Both the position numbers and the translations under genes were made by a program. The notes under the pieces are model-generated. The model made no database searches and was not told where the DNA came from. It saw only the letters and a program-made list of their open reading frames with translations. This document shows, one piece after another, positions 53,198 through 61,595 of a DNA stretch of 64,000 nt (position 1 is its first letter; each line of letters opens with the position of its first letter). The DNA is from Sphingomonas sp. (lineage in GTDB: Bacteria; Pseudomonadota; Alphaproteobacteria; Sphingomonadales; Sphingomonadaceae), in contig NZ_SSMY01000012.1 of NCBI RefSeq assembly GCF_004799495.1, forward strand, positions 1-64,000. The letters run 5' to 3'.

Positions 53198-53869
53198 ATG
53201 GTGGGGTTTGGTTTCAGGCGTATCTTGGCGGGTGCCCTGCCCGCTGCCGGCTTGTTCGTCGGCGCACCGGCATCGGCGCAATTCTTCCTCAAATCGTACG
53301 ATTTCCGCGGGGGCCCCGTCACCGGGCTCGAGCCCGAGCTCGGCATGCCGCTCCCCGGCGCGACCCCGGCCGAAATCCGCGCGGGGCTGGTGTGGAACCT
53401 GCGCTCCGCGCTCAACGTCGCCGCGCTACAGTGCAACTTCGCGCCGATGCTGCTGACGGCCGACCATTACAATGCGGTGCTCAAAGACCATAACGCCGAA
53501 TTGAAGAACGCGTATGACACGCTGAACGGCTATTTCGTCCGCACCGCCAAGACCAAGGCCGCCGGCCAGACCGCGTTCGACCGGTTCGGCACGCGCACCT
53601 ATTCGGCGTTCTCGACGGTCAACGCGCAATTGGGCTTCTGCCAGACCGCCGCCAAGGTGGGCAGCGCGGCGAACTTCGCACCGCGCGGTCAGCTGGGCGA
53701 GGTCGCGGTCAATTACATGCGCGAATTGCGCAACAGCCTGGTGCCGTTCGGCGAGCAGCAATTTCCAGGCGCGTTCTATTCGCGCACGTACCTGTTCCTC
53801 CCCGACTTCCAGCCGACATGCTGGCGTAAGGGCAAGTACAACATCAGCTATTGCGGCAAGAAGAAGTAG
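53198..53869 (+). CDS. Secreted protein of unknown function, 223 aa
   Basis: The ATG at 53198 follows GAAGGGACGAAG and gives a clean signal peptide (ILAGALPAAGLFVGAPASAQ). The mature protein has four cysteines (about residues 83, 148, 210 and 218) and is helix-rich. It contains LRSALNVAALQCNFAPMLL and ELKNAYDTLNGYFV, with no domain I can name. An in-frame ATG at 53168 would add ten polar residues before the signal. The end abuts queE convergently with no gap. Confidence 0.7.
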   Translation: MVGFGFRRILAGALPAAGLFVGAPASAQFFLKSYDFRGGPVTGLEPELGMPLPGATPAEIRAGLVWNLRSALNVAALQCNFAPMLLTADHYNAVLKDHNAELKNAYDTLNGYFVRTAKTKAAGQTAFDRFGTRTYSAFSTVNAQLGFCQTAAKVGSAANFAPRGQLGEVAVNYMRELRNSLVPFGEQQFPGAFYSRTYLFLPDFQPTCWRKGKYNISYCGKKK

Positions 53870-54511
53870 TTAGCGCAGTCCCAACCGCTTGTGCGCCTGC
53901 AGCGTCAGGCGCCAGCGCGGACGGTCCATCACCAGCGCGATCGCCGCGGCTTCGCTTGCCGCGTTGCCGGCGGGGTCGCCGGTGTCGAGCGGTTGCACCA
54001 GCAAGTGGGCGAAATCCCACCGCTCCATCGCCTCCACGTCGCTGCCGGCTTGCGGCCAGACCAGCTTGAGCTCGTCGCCGGCGCGCTGGACCACCTCGCT
54101 TCCGGCCTTGGGGCTGATGCACACCCAGTCGACCCCCGGGTGCGCGGGCAACGTGCCGTTGCTCTCCATCGCAACCGCAAAGCCCTCGGCGTGGAGCGCG
54201 TCGACCAGCGCATCGTCGATCTGGAGCATCGGCTCGCCCCCGGTCAGCACGCAGAACCGTTCGGCCCGGTCCGGTCCCCAGAAATCGGCCGCCGCCACCG
54301 CGAGGCTCCCCGCATCGGCGAACTTGCCGCCGCCTTCGCCATCGGTGCCGACGAAATCGGTGTCGCAGAACCGGCAGATTGCGGTCGCGCGATCCTGCTC
54401 GCGCCCCGACCATAGATTGCACCCGGCGAAGCGCACGAACACCGCGCGGCGCCCGGCATTCACGCCCTCGCCCTGCAGCGTCAGGAACATCTCCTTGACT
54501 GCGTAACTCAT
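53870..54511 (-). CDS. queE: 7-carboxy-7-deazaguanine synthase
   Basis: Radical SAM enzyme of preQ0/queuosine synthesis. 213 residues from the ATG at 54511 ([20 protein letters not shown]). The cluster cysteines follow the long-spaced QueE pattern, with C in FAGCNLW, then 14 residues, then [15 protein letters not shown] is the SAM-binding GGE segment. The C-terminal [14 protein letters not shown] is family-typical. ATGA overlap with queC. The frame upstream of 54511 is a shadow of queC. Confidence 0.95.
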   Translation of the reverse strand: MSYAVKEMFLTLQGEGVNAGRRAVFVRFAGCNLWSGREQDRATAICRFCDTDFVGTDGEGGGKFADAGSLAVAAADFWGPDRAERFCVLTGGEPMLQIDDALVDALHAEGFAVAMESNGTLPAHPGVDWVCISPKAGSEVVQRAGDELKLVWPQAGSDVEAMERWDFAHLLVQPLDTGDPAGNAASEAAAIALVMDRPRWRLTLQAHKRLGLR

Positions 54512-55194
54512 GGTGTGACTGCGTAAGCGGTCGGATCGGTGACCCCAGCTTCCTCGAAACCTTTGGCGCGCAGCCGACAGCTGTCGCAAAGCCCGCAATG
54601 CAAGCCTCCCGGCGCGGGATCGTAGCACGACCAGCTTAGTCCCAGATCGAGCCCGAGCCGCGTCCCCTCGCGCACGATGTCGGCCTTGGACATGTGCTGG
54701 AGCGGGGTGTGGACGCGGAACCGCTCGCCCTCGACCCCCGCCTTCGTGGCGAGCGCGGCCATGTCCTCGAACGCGGCCACGAATTCCGGCCGGCAATCGG
54801 GATAGCCCGAATAATCGAGCGCGTTGACCCCGATCACCAAGTCGCGCGCGTCGGCCGCCTCCGCCCAGCCGAGACACAGGCTGAGAAAGATCGTGTTGCG
54901 CGCGGGCACGTAGGTGACCGGAATGTCGTCGCCGACACCCCCCTTGGGCACGTCGATATCGGCGGTCAGCGCCGACCCGCCGAACGCACGCAGATCGAGC
55001 GGGAGCACGACATGGTGCTCGGCGCCGAGCAAATGCGCGATCCGGCGCGCCGCGGCCAGCTCGATCTGGTGGCGCTGGTTGTAGTCGACCGACAGTGCGA
55101 GCAGGCGATAGCCGTTCGCCTTCATCGACGCGGCGGCGACCATCGAATCGAGCCCGCCCGACACGAGGGCGACCGCCAGGGGTGAGTTTTGCAT
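54508..55194 (-). CDS. queC: 7-cyano-7-deazaguanine (preQ0) synthase
   Basis: ATP-dependent conversion of CDG to preQ0. 228 residues from the ATG at 55194. PP-loop [11 protein letters not shown] near the N-terminus, [19 protein letters not shown] in the middle, and the zinc site [19 protein letters not shown] at the C-terminus. It precedes queE with a 4-bp overlap. The upstream 276 bp contain several strong hairpins. Confidence 0.96.
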   Translation of the reverse strand: MQNSPLAVALVSGGLDSMVAAASMKANGYRLLALSVDYNQRHQIELAAARRIAHLLGAEHHVVLPLDLRAFGGSALTADIDVPKGGVGDDIPVTYVPARNTIFLSLCLGWAEAADARDLVIGVNALDYSGYPDCRPEFVAAFEDMAALATKAGVEGERFRVHTPLQHMSKADIVREGTRLGLDLGLSWSCYDPAPGGLHCGLCDSCRLRAKGFEEAGVTDPTAYAVTP

Positions 55195-55242
55195 GATTTG
55201 CGCGTCGCTAGGCGTCGCACGCGCCGCTGGCAACGATGTTCG

Positions 55243-55389
55243 CCTCGCTCACGCGAGGATGCGGTACCAGCCCGCTCCCTCGCCCGACCACCCAATCAGG
55301 ATATTCGATGGGCGGGGGAGCGGGCCGGCACCGTGCTTCTGCAAGATCCCCAAACAACGGGCCACCGTTTGACGGGTGGCCCAGTTTGG
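55243..55389 (-). other. Structured leader or intergenic repeat upstream of queC
   Basis: Three stems in the 276-bp gap. First, 55350-55366 with 55375-55389 (GGGCCACC stem extended by CCAAAC/GTTTGG). Second, 55270-55285 with 55310-55325 (about 15 of 16 pairs, GCCCGCTCCC core). Third, 55243-55248 with 55253-55258 (CCTCGC/GCGAGG). All lie upstream of queC on its strand. A 62-codon frame (55249-55437, minus) covers the area but shows no family. It could be an RNA leader or a dispersed palindromic repeat; sequence alone does not decide. Confidence 0.45.
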
Positions 55390-55470
55390 ACGCTTCCATG
55401 CGTCAACCAGGGAGTAAAACGCGCTCGAAACGAGCAATGTTCCTGTACGCGCCCAACGATAAACGGCGGC

Positions 55471-55890
55471 TTAACGCGGCGGCGGCGGTGGCGGGGCGCA
55501 CGGGCCGGCGAATCGACCATCGTAGCTCGCATCGAACGGCCGCCCCTCGGGCGAAATCCCTTGCGTGTCGAGGCGGATCTGGCCGGGGTCCTGCACCGTG
55601 ATCGTCGTCTTGCCGTACCCGCGCGGCCCGCAATTATACTGGACGGTGACGTGATCGGGCGCGTCCTGGATCGTGAAATGCGCGCACGGCGGGCCGGGAT
55701 GGTTGAACTGGATCAGCCGCAGCGGATCGGGAACGCACGCGACGCGCCCCATGCCGCCGCCGATCATCCCGAACTGCCAGCGCCCGCGATCGAGCCCCGC
55801 GAGCGCGCCGAACGGCCCCGCCGCGGCCGCGACCCCGGCGGTCAGACCGACGGCCAGCGCCGCCGCAATGTATCGATTCCCCGTCCCCAT
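55471..55890 (-). CDS. Secreted DUF3617-like protein, 139 aa
   Basis: Signal peptide (NRYIAAALAVGLTAGVAAAAG) from the ATG at 55890; an upstream in-frame ATG at 55911 is possible. The mature part has three Cys in a beta-rich layout (RVACVPDP, PPCAHFTI, VQYNCGPRG) and a Gly/Arg region, broadly like DUF3617 proteins, ending in GPCAPPPPPPR. Assignment to DUF3617 is tentative. It is the last gene after argD-argF-hslO on the same strand. Confidence 0.65.
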   Translation of the reverse strand: MGTGNRYIAAALAVGLTAGVAAAAGPFGALAGLDRGRWQFGMIGGGMGRVACVPDPLRLIQFNHPGPPCAHFTIQDAPDHVTVQYNCGPRGYGKTTITVQDPGQIRLDTQGISPEGRPFDASYDGRFAGPCAPPPPPPR

Positions 55891-55933
55891 GCGGCGCCTC
55901 TGCCACCACATTATGGCAGGGCCGCGGCAGTGT

Positions 55934-56845
55934 TTATTGGACGGAAACGTCCGCCGGGACCGGGAACGACTTCGCACAGAACGCGCAGCCGACCTGGATC
56001 ATCCCGTCGGCGTCGGCCATCTCGGCGCGGTCGGCGGGGGTGAATTTGGCGAGCACGCTGGAGATGTAATCGGCATCGCAGCGGCAGCCCTTGGCCAGCG
56101 GCGTCCGCGCGAGCACGCGCACCTCGTCCTCTTCGTTGAACAGCCGCCAGATCAATGTTTCGAGCGGCAGATCGGGATCGGCCAGCTCGTCCGCGCCCAT
56201 CGTGCCCCCAAGAATCGCGACATGCTCCCATTCGGGATGGTCGAGCCGCGTGTGCAGCCGCTCGCGCCCGTCCTCGCCTTCGGGCAGATGCTGGAGGAAG
56301 AGGCCCCCGGCGACGTGGCGCCCCGCGCCGTCGCGCTGCATGCCGAGGTGGATCAGCGTCGGGATCTGCTCGGACTGGACGAAATAGCTCTGCGCGGCTT
56401 GCGCTAGCGTCTCGCCGTCGAGCGGCACGATCCCCTGATAGCGCTCCTTGGTCTGCGCGAGGTCGAAGGTGATCGCGAGATATCCCTCGCCGAACAGTGC
56501 GAACAGCGTCGGGTCCTGCGGCGCCTCGGCGAGCTTGTCGGCGTCGTACTGGACGTACCCGCGCAATTCGCCGCCGCGATAATCACACACCAGCAGCGTC
56601 ACGACGCCCGCTTGCGTCTGTGCCTGGAGCGTCAATTGCCCCGACGGATCCTTGAGCGTCGACCCGATCAGCGCGGTCAGCGTCAGCGCCTCGGCGAGCA
56701 ATGCCTCGATCGCGGGCGGATAGGCATGCGCGTCGAGAATCTCGTCGAGCACCGGCCCCAGCCGCACCAGCCGCCCGCGCGCGTGGCGTTCCGGAATGGT
56801 GAAGCCGAGTGCTTCGTCGATGTCGGCGATTTCAGGGGAAGTCAT
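55934..56845 (-). CDS. hslO: Redox-regulated chaperone Hsp33
   Basis: Holdase activated by oxidation. 303 residues from the ATG at 56845 (MTSPEIADIDEALGF). The N-terminal core has the ALTLTALIGSTLKDPSGQL segment. The C-terminal zinc switch contains CRCD and CAFC (about residues 260 and 293), the C-x-C and C-x-x-C pattern of the family. 37 bp after argF, so probably in the arg transcript. Confidence 0.95.
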   Translation of the reverse strand: MTSPEIADIDEALGFTIPERHARGRLVRLGPVLDEILDAHAYPPAIEALLAEALTLTALIGSTLKDPSGQLTLQAQTQAGVVTLLVCDYRGGELRGYVQYDADKLAEAPQDPTLFALFGEGYLAITFDLAQTKERYQGIVPLDGETLAQAAQSYFVQSEQIPTLIHLGMQRDGAGRHVAGGLFLQHLPEGEDGRERLHTRLDHPEWEHVAILGGTMGADELADPDLPLETLIWRLFNEEDEVRVLARTPLAKGCRCDADYISSVLAKFTPADRAEMADADGMIQVGCAFCAKSFPVPADVSVQ

Positions 56846-56882
56846 CGCCGCCAGACATAGGCGCTGGCGGCGGCGAAGCAAC

Positions 56883-57800
56883 TCAACCGATCTGCCCGAA
56901 GCACCAGCGCAGGATCGATTTCTGCGCGTGGAGCCGGTTCTCGGCCTCGTGCCAGATCAACGATTGCGGGCCGTCGATCACCTCCGCGGTCACTTCCTCG
57001 CCGCGGTGCGCGGGGAGACAGTGGAGGAATTTCGCATCGGGTTTCGCCGCCGCCATTAGCGCGGCATCGACCTGGAACGGCATCATCGCCGCAAGCTTGG
57101 TGTCGGCGTGCGCCTGCCCCATCGAGATCCACGTGTCGGTGACGACCACGTCGGCGCCCTCCACCGCTTCCTGCGCCGTGCCGACGACGCGCGCGCGGCC
57201 CTTGCCCAGCGCCACGTCCTCGTCGGGCGGCATGAAGCCTTGCGGGCACGCCGCGACCACGTCGAACTGCATCAGCCCGGCCGCTTCCATCAGCGAGGCA
57301 AGCACGTTGTTGCCGTCGCCGAGCCACGCGACCTTGAGGCCCGGCAGATTGTGCCCGCTCTCGATGATCGCCTGCAGGTCGGCGACGATCTGGCACGGGT
57401 GCGAATAATCGGTCAGGCCGTTGATCACCGGTACGCTCGCGTATTCGGCCATCTCGACGACCTTGGCGTGGTCGTCGGTGCGGATCATGATCGCGTCGCA
57501 GAACCCCGACAGCACGCGCGCGGTGTCGGCGACGCTCTCGCCGCGGCCGAGCTGCATTTGCCCCGCTTCCATCACGATCGACTGTCCGCCCAATTGCCGG
57601 ATCGCCATGTCGAAGCTCACCCGCGTTCGGGTCGAGTTCTTTTCGAAGATCATCGCCAGCACGTGCCCGGCGAGCGGCGCGTCGGCGTCGACCTTGCCCT
57701 TCGGCCAGCCGGCGCGCGCCGCCTTGCGGTCGATCGCATCGGCTAGGATAGCGGCGATCCCGTCGGGCCCGGCGTCGGAGAGGTTGAGGAAGTGCCTCAC
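56883..57800 (-). CDS. argF: Ornithine carbamoyltransferase
   Basis: Makes citrulline from ornithine and carbamoyl phosphate. 305 residues from the GTG at 57800 ([13 protein letters not shown]). The carbamoyl-phosphate loop is [11 protein letters not shown], the HPCQ motif is at about residue 135, and ornithine-binding [11 protein letters not shown] is near 268. Complete. It follows argD, with a palindromic repeat in between. Confidence 0.96.
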   Translation of the reverse strand: MRHFLNLSDAGPDGIAAILADAIDRKAARAGWPKGKVDADAPLAGHVLAMIFEKNSTRTRVSFDMAIRQLGGQSIVMEAGQMQLGRGESVADTARVLSGFCDAIMIRTDDHAKVVEMAEYASVPVINGLTDYSHPCQIVADLQAIIESGHNLPGLKVAWLGDGNNVLASLMEAAGLMQFDVVAACPQGFMPPDEDVALGKGRARVVGTAQEAVEGADVVVTDTWISMGQAHADTKLAAMMPFQVDAALMAAAKPDAKFLHCLPAHRGEEVTAEVIDGPQSLIWHEAENRLHAQKSILRWCFGQIG

Positions 57801-57802
57801 AA

Positions 57803-57932
57803 TTCCTCTCCCTGTGGGAGAGGAAGGGAGGAGCGAAGCGACGGAAAGGTGAGGGCAGCAAGGAGCGATTCGACCCTGCCCTCACCCCGCGCTGCTGCGC
57901 AGCTTGCCCCTCTCCCGATGGGAGAGGGGATC
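57803..57932. repeat. Palindromic repeat between argF and argD (copy C)
   Basis: Starts with CCTCTCCCTGTGGGAGAGG and ends with CCCCTCTCCCGATGGGAGAGGGG, with GGTGAGGGC and GCCCTCACC inverted in the middle. About 130 bp and clearly related to the two copies inside glyS, but intergenic and more diverged. Confidence 0.88.
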
Positions 57933-57941
57933 TGCCGCGCG

Positions 57942-59138
57942 CTAGTCATCGCTCGGAATCCCGAACGTCCGCGCGCCCTCGCTCAGCCGTTCGATGCACT
58001 CGGCGATATGCTCTTCCTCAATCACCAGCGGCGGCAGCACGCGGAACACGTTCTCGCCCGCCGCGACCGTCAGCAGGCCGTGATTGTCGCGGAGGTGCGC
58101 GACGAAATCGCGGCTGACCGCCGGCTCCTTCATCTTGATCCCGAGCATCAGGCCCTTGCCGCGGATTTCCTCGAACAGGTGATCGTGATTGGGGATCAGT
58201 TGCTCGAACGCCGCGCGCAGGCGGTCGCCCATCGCGGTCACGTGCTCCAGGAACCCCGGCTCCTGCATCACGTCGAGCACCGCCTCGCCCGCCGCCATCG
58301 CCAGCGGGTTGCCGCCGTACGTGGAGCCGTGCGTGCCGATCACCATGCCCTTGGCCGCTTCCTCGGTCGCGAGGCACGCGCCGAGCGGGAAGCCGCCGCC
58401 GATGCCCTTGGCCACGGTCATGATGTCGGGGGTGATGCCGTAATGCTCGTACGCCCACATCTTGCCGGTGCGGCCGTAACCGCACTGGATTTCGTCCAAG
58501 ATGAGCAGCAGCCCATGCTCGTCGCACGCCTTGCGCAGGCCCTTGATGAATTCGGGCGTGCCCGCGGTCATCCCGCCCTCGCCCTGCACGGTCTCGACCA
58601 TGAAGCCCGCGGTCTCATCGTCGATCAGCGCGAGCGCACCTTCGAGATCGTTGAAGCGCGCATAGTCGAACCCCGGCAACAGTGGCTCGAACCCGTCGCG
58701 CATCTTGGGCTGGTCGGTCGCCGAGATCGCGCCGAGCGAGCGGCCGTGGAACGCGTTCTTGAAGGTGATCAGTTTGTGGCGCTCGGGGTTGCCGTTGACG
58801 TCGTGATAGCGCCGCGCGGTCTTGATCGCGCACTCGATCGCCTCGACGCCCGAGTTGGTGAAGAATACCGTGTCGGCGAACGACATGTCGACGATACGCT
58901 GTGCCAAACTTTCGCCCTGCGGGCTGCCGTAGAGGTTCGACACGTGCATCAGGGTCGCGGCCTGGTCGGCGATCGCCTTGACCAGCTTGGGATGCCCGTG
59001 GCCGAGCGCGTTGACCGCGATCCCCGCCGCCATGTCGAGATAGCGCTCGCCGCGCTCGCCGATCAAATAGCAGCCCTCGCCTCGCACCGGCCGCACGCCG
59101 CACCGCGGATAGACGGGCATGAGGGCGGTGATGGTCAC
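57942..59138 (-). CDS. argD: Acetylornithine aminotransferase
   Basis: PLP enzyme of arginine synthesis; may also act on N-succinyl-diaminopimelate. 398 residues from the GTG at 59138, which sits 8 bp after AAGGAG; an ATG six codons in is the alternative. Class III aminotransferase motifs: FTNSGVEAIECAIK, FHGRSLGAISAT, LILDEIQCGYGRTG and the PLP Lys in MTVAKGIGGGFPLGA. First gene of argD-argF-hslO. Confidence 0.96.
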   Translation of the reverse strand: MTITALMPVYPRCGVRPVRGEGCYLIGERGERYLDMAAGIAVNALGHGHPKLVKAIADQAATLMHVSNLYGSPQGESLAQRIVDMSFADTVFFTNSGVEAIECAIKTARRYHDVNGNPERHKLITFKNAFHGRSLGAISATDQPKMRDGFEPLLPGFDYARFNDLEGALALIDDETAGFMVETVQGEGGMTAGTPEFIKGLRKACDEHGLLLILDEIQCGYGRTGKMWAYEHYGITPDIMTVAKGIGGGFPLGACLATEEAAKGMVIGTHGSTYGGNPLAMAAGEAVLDVMQEPGFLEHVTAMGDRLRAAFEQLIPNHDHLFEEIRGKGLMLGIKMKEPAVSRDFVAHLRDNHGLLTVAAGENVFRVLPPLVIEEEHIAECIERLSEGARTFGIPSDD

Positions 59139-59162
59139 GGGGCTGGCTCCTTCAAACGAGAA

Positions 59163-59181
59163 AGGCGGCCCGAAGGCCGCC
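59163..59181 (-). terminator. Terminator-like hairpin in the argD leader
   Basis: Read on the minus strand: GGCGGCC, TTCG, GGCCGCC, then TTTCTCGTTT. The stem is perfect and the T-rich tail follows, but it lies upstream of the argD ribosome binding site, with no gene on that strand before it. This is the geometry of an attenuator or of a short leader transcript. Confidence 0.55.
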
Positions 59182-59274
59182 CGGAGGGTGCATTTACTTG
59201 GGAGCGCCCAACACCGTCAACACCGGGATCGAATCGGCGGCGTATCGGTTTTTTCGGAGGCTGAGGAGAGAAAC

Positions 59275-60000
59275 ATGCCCGACACGCTCGAACGCTGGGA
59301 AGTGATGGACCATGGCCCGCTCGAAGAAATCGACGACGGCATCCTGACCGTCGCCGGCACGATCAAGATGCCGCTCGGCAGCTTCCCGCGCCGCATGACG
59401 GTGGTGCGGCTGGCGAGCGGCGGCACCGCGATCTGGAGCGCGGTGGCGCTGAATGAGCCCGAGATGGCGCGGATCGACGCGATGGGCACTCCCGCCTTCC
59501 TGATCGTACCGAGCGATCATCACCGGCTCGACGCCGGCATCTGGAAGCAGCGCTATCCCGATTTGCGCGTGCTCACCCCGCCGGGCGCGAAGAACGCGGT
59601 CAGAGAAGCGGTGCCGGTTGACGCCACGACCGATGTGCTCGGCGATCCCGCGGTGCGTTTCGTGACGATGCCAGGCACCGGTGAGCATGAAGGCGCACTG
59701 GTCGTGAAGCGCGATGCTGGCACGACGCTGGTGGTCAACGACCTGATCGGCAATCTGCACCACCCCGACGGCCTCCTGCAGCATATCGTGGGGCGACTGA
59801 TGGGGTTCGGGGTGGCGGAGCCGCAGGTGCCTCGCGTCATCCGCCACAAACTGGTCGAGGACCCGAAGGCGCTGGCGCGGCAGTTCCGCGACTGGGCGGC
59901 GACCCCCGACCTCCAGCGCATCATCGTGTCGCACGGCGACCCGATCGAAGCCGACCCCGCCGGCGTGCTCAACGATCTCGCCGAGACGCTCGATAGCTGA
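59275..60000 (+). CDS. DUF4336 domain protein (metallo-beta-lactamase-like fold)
   Basis: 241 residues from the ATG at 59275 after GAGGAGAG. The family is a probable relative of metallo-beta-lactamase hydrolases: SDHHRLDAGIWKQRYP, GTGEHEGALVVKRD and IVSHGDPI at the C-terminus correspond to the conserved His/Asp positions, though the full H-x-H-x-D-H metal motif is not seen. Function unknown. Convergent with the ABC permease gene, 3 bp apart. Confidence 0.8.
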   Translation: MPDTLERWEVMDHGPLEEIDDGILTVAGTIKMPLGSFPRRMTVVRLASGGTAIWSAVALNEPEMARIDAMGTPAFLIVPSDHHRLDAGIWKQRYPDLRVLTPPGAKNAVREAVPVDATTDVLGDPAVRFVTMPGTGEHEGALVVKRDAGTTLVVNDLIGNLHHPDGLLQHIVGRLMGFGVAEPQVPRVIRHKLVEDPKALARQFRDWAATPDLQRIIVSHGDPIEADPAGVLNDLAETLDS

Positions 60001-60003
60001 CGC

Positions 60004-60852
60004 TCAGCTCTTGGTCTTCCACCCCGAATTGAGCAGCAGATAACACGTCAGCGCGAGCACCACGTCGAGCGCGAACACCGCGATGCCGCCCACCAGGATC
60101 GGCGAATCGGCGGTGCCGAGGAAGCCGTAGCGGAAGCCCGAGATGATGTAGAAGAACGGGTTGGCGTGGCTGAACGCGCGGAACGCGGGGGCGAGCTTGT
60201 CGACCGAATAGAAGGTCCCCGACAGCAGCCCGAGCGGGATGATCACGAAATTGCTGACCGCCGCGGCATGGTCGAACTTGTCCGCCCAGATCGACGTCAG
60301 CACGCCGAGCAACGACAGGAACATCGCGCCGAGGAACCCGAACCACACCACCGCCCACAGATGCTGCGGCCACACCCCGATGCCGTAGAGCGCCATCGCT
60401 GCCCATACGATGAGCCCGACGATGAAAGCTCGCGTCATCGCCCCCCCGACCAGCGCCGACAGCAATTCCATCGTCGATAGCGGCGGCATCAGATAATCGA
60501 CGATCGTCCCCTGGATCTTGCCGACCAGGAGCGAGAAGCTCGAATTGGCGAAGGCGGGGCCCATCATGCCCTGGCTGATGATCAGGCCGGGCGCGATGAA
60601 GTCGGCGAACGGGATGTCCACGCCCCCGACCGTGACGGGCCGCTTGGCGCCCGTCGCGATAGTGAACACGACCAGAAACAGCAACGTCGTCGCGGCCGGC
60701 GCCCAGATAGTCTGCAGGTGCACCTTGAAGAAACGGCGCACCTCCTTCACATAGAGGGTTCTCAAGCCACCCCAATTCACGCTCCGGATCACCGGAACGC
60801 CGAAGGGCGGCATCGCCGGGATTTTTTCGGGCGGCGTGGTGGGCATGTCCAT
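60004..60852 (-). CDS. ABC-2 type transporter permease (no ATPase adjacent)
   Basis: 282 residues. Cytosolic start, then about six membrane helices of the ABC-2 family (for example PAATTLLFLVVFTIATGA, FIAPGLIISQGMMG, VWFGFLGAMFLSLLGVL and FVIIPLGLLSGTFYSVDKL). LSGTFYSVDKLAPAFRAFS and NPFFYIISGFRYGFLG are typical of exporters for lipids, polysaccharides or drugs. The matching ATP-binding protein is not in the window, so the partner must be elsewhere. Confidence 0.87.
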   Translation of the reverse strand: MDMPTTPPEKIPAMPPFGVPVIRSVNWGGLRTLYVKEVRRFFKVHLQTIWAPAATTLLFLVVFTIATGAKRPVTVGGVDIPFADFIAPGLIISQGMMGPAFANSSFSLLVGKIQGTIVDYLMPPLSTMELLSALVGGAMTRAFIVGLIVWAAMALYGIGVWPQHLWAVVWFGFLGAMFLSLLGVLTSIWADKFDHAAAVSNFVIIPLGLLSGTFYSVDKLAPAFRAFSHANPFFYIISGFRYGFLGTADSPILVGGIAVFALDVVLALTCYLLLNSGWKTKS

Positions 60853-60920
60853 CGGCTTCGCAGGTAGGCCGGGACGCGGGCCGCCGCAACCGCCCGCATG
60901 ATGATGTGAAAAGGACGACC

Positions 60921-61595
60921 ATGAGCTGGACCGACGAGCGGATCGACGCTTTGCGCAAGATGTGGGAAGCGGGACAGACCGCGAGCCAGATCGCCGAATC
61001 TTTGGGCGGGGTCAGCCGCAACGCGGTGATTGGCAAGGCGCATCGCCTCGGGCTGCAGTCGCGCCCGTCGCCGGTGAAGCCCAACGATTCCGACACGCCC
61101 GCCCCCGCCCTCGCGAAGAAGGCGGCGGCGCCCGTTGCCGAGCCAGCCCCGCGCCCCGCCCCGGCCCCCGCCGCGGCACCGGCGCCGACGCCCGCGCCGA
61201 CGCCGATTTCGGCCGCGCCGATCAACATCACCACCGACACCTCGCCGGCGGCCCCGCAACCGATCCTGCGCTCGGTCGGCCCGGGCGGGTTCGTGCGTCA
61301 GGCGCCGGGCGAGCAGCAGCCGCCGATCACCCCCGCCCCGCCGCGCCGGCTGGTCCCGGCCAAGCCGTCGCCCGAAATGGCCGACAAGACGAGCCTGCTC
61401 GATCTCAACGACAAGATCTGCAAATGGCCGCTCGGCCACCCCGGCGAGCCCGATTTCCATTTCTGCGGCGAAAAGGTGAACCCGGGCTTCCCCTATTGCG
61501 TCCAGCATTGCGGCCACGCCTACCAGGCGCAGCTGCCGCGCCGCGACCGCCGTCCCCCGCCGCCTCTCCCCTTTGGCGGGCCGCGGGTTCGCTAA
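60921..61595 (+). CDS. gcrA: Cell-cycle regulator GcrA
   Basis: Alphaproteobacterial sigma-70 cofactor that binds GANTC-methylated promoters. 224 residues from the ATG at 60921 (AAAAGGA before it). The N-terminal helix-turn-helix is WTDERIDALRKMWEAGQTAS to NAVIGKAHRLGL (residues 3-49). A long Pro/Ala-rich linker follows, then the C-terminal sigma-interaction domain with CKWPLGHPGEPDFHFCG and YCVQHCGHAYQ (about residues 170-205). Ends 4 bp into the convergent hybrid regulator gene. Confidence 0.95.
   Translation: MSWTDERIDALRKMWEAGQTASQIAESLGGVSRNAVIGKAHRLGLQSRPSPVKPNDSDTPAPALAKKAAAPVAEPAPRPAPAPAAAPAPTPAPTPISAAPINITTDTSPAAPQPILRSVGPGGFVRQAPGEQQPPITPAPPRRLVPAKPSPEMADKTSLLDLNDKICKWPLGHPGEPDFHFCGEKVNPGFPYCVQHCGHAYQAQLPRRDRRPPPPLPFGGPRVR

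Noticed and set aside
55249..55437. A 62-codon gene upstream of queC
   Set aside because: It coincides with the hairpins, has no recognisable family and a weak start; kept only as part of the leader description.
55195..55470. A known preQ1 riboswitch class upstream of queC
   Set aside because: No match to the short preQ1-I or the larger preQ1-II/III consensus that I could place by eye.
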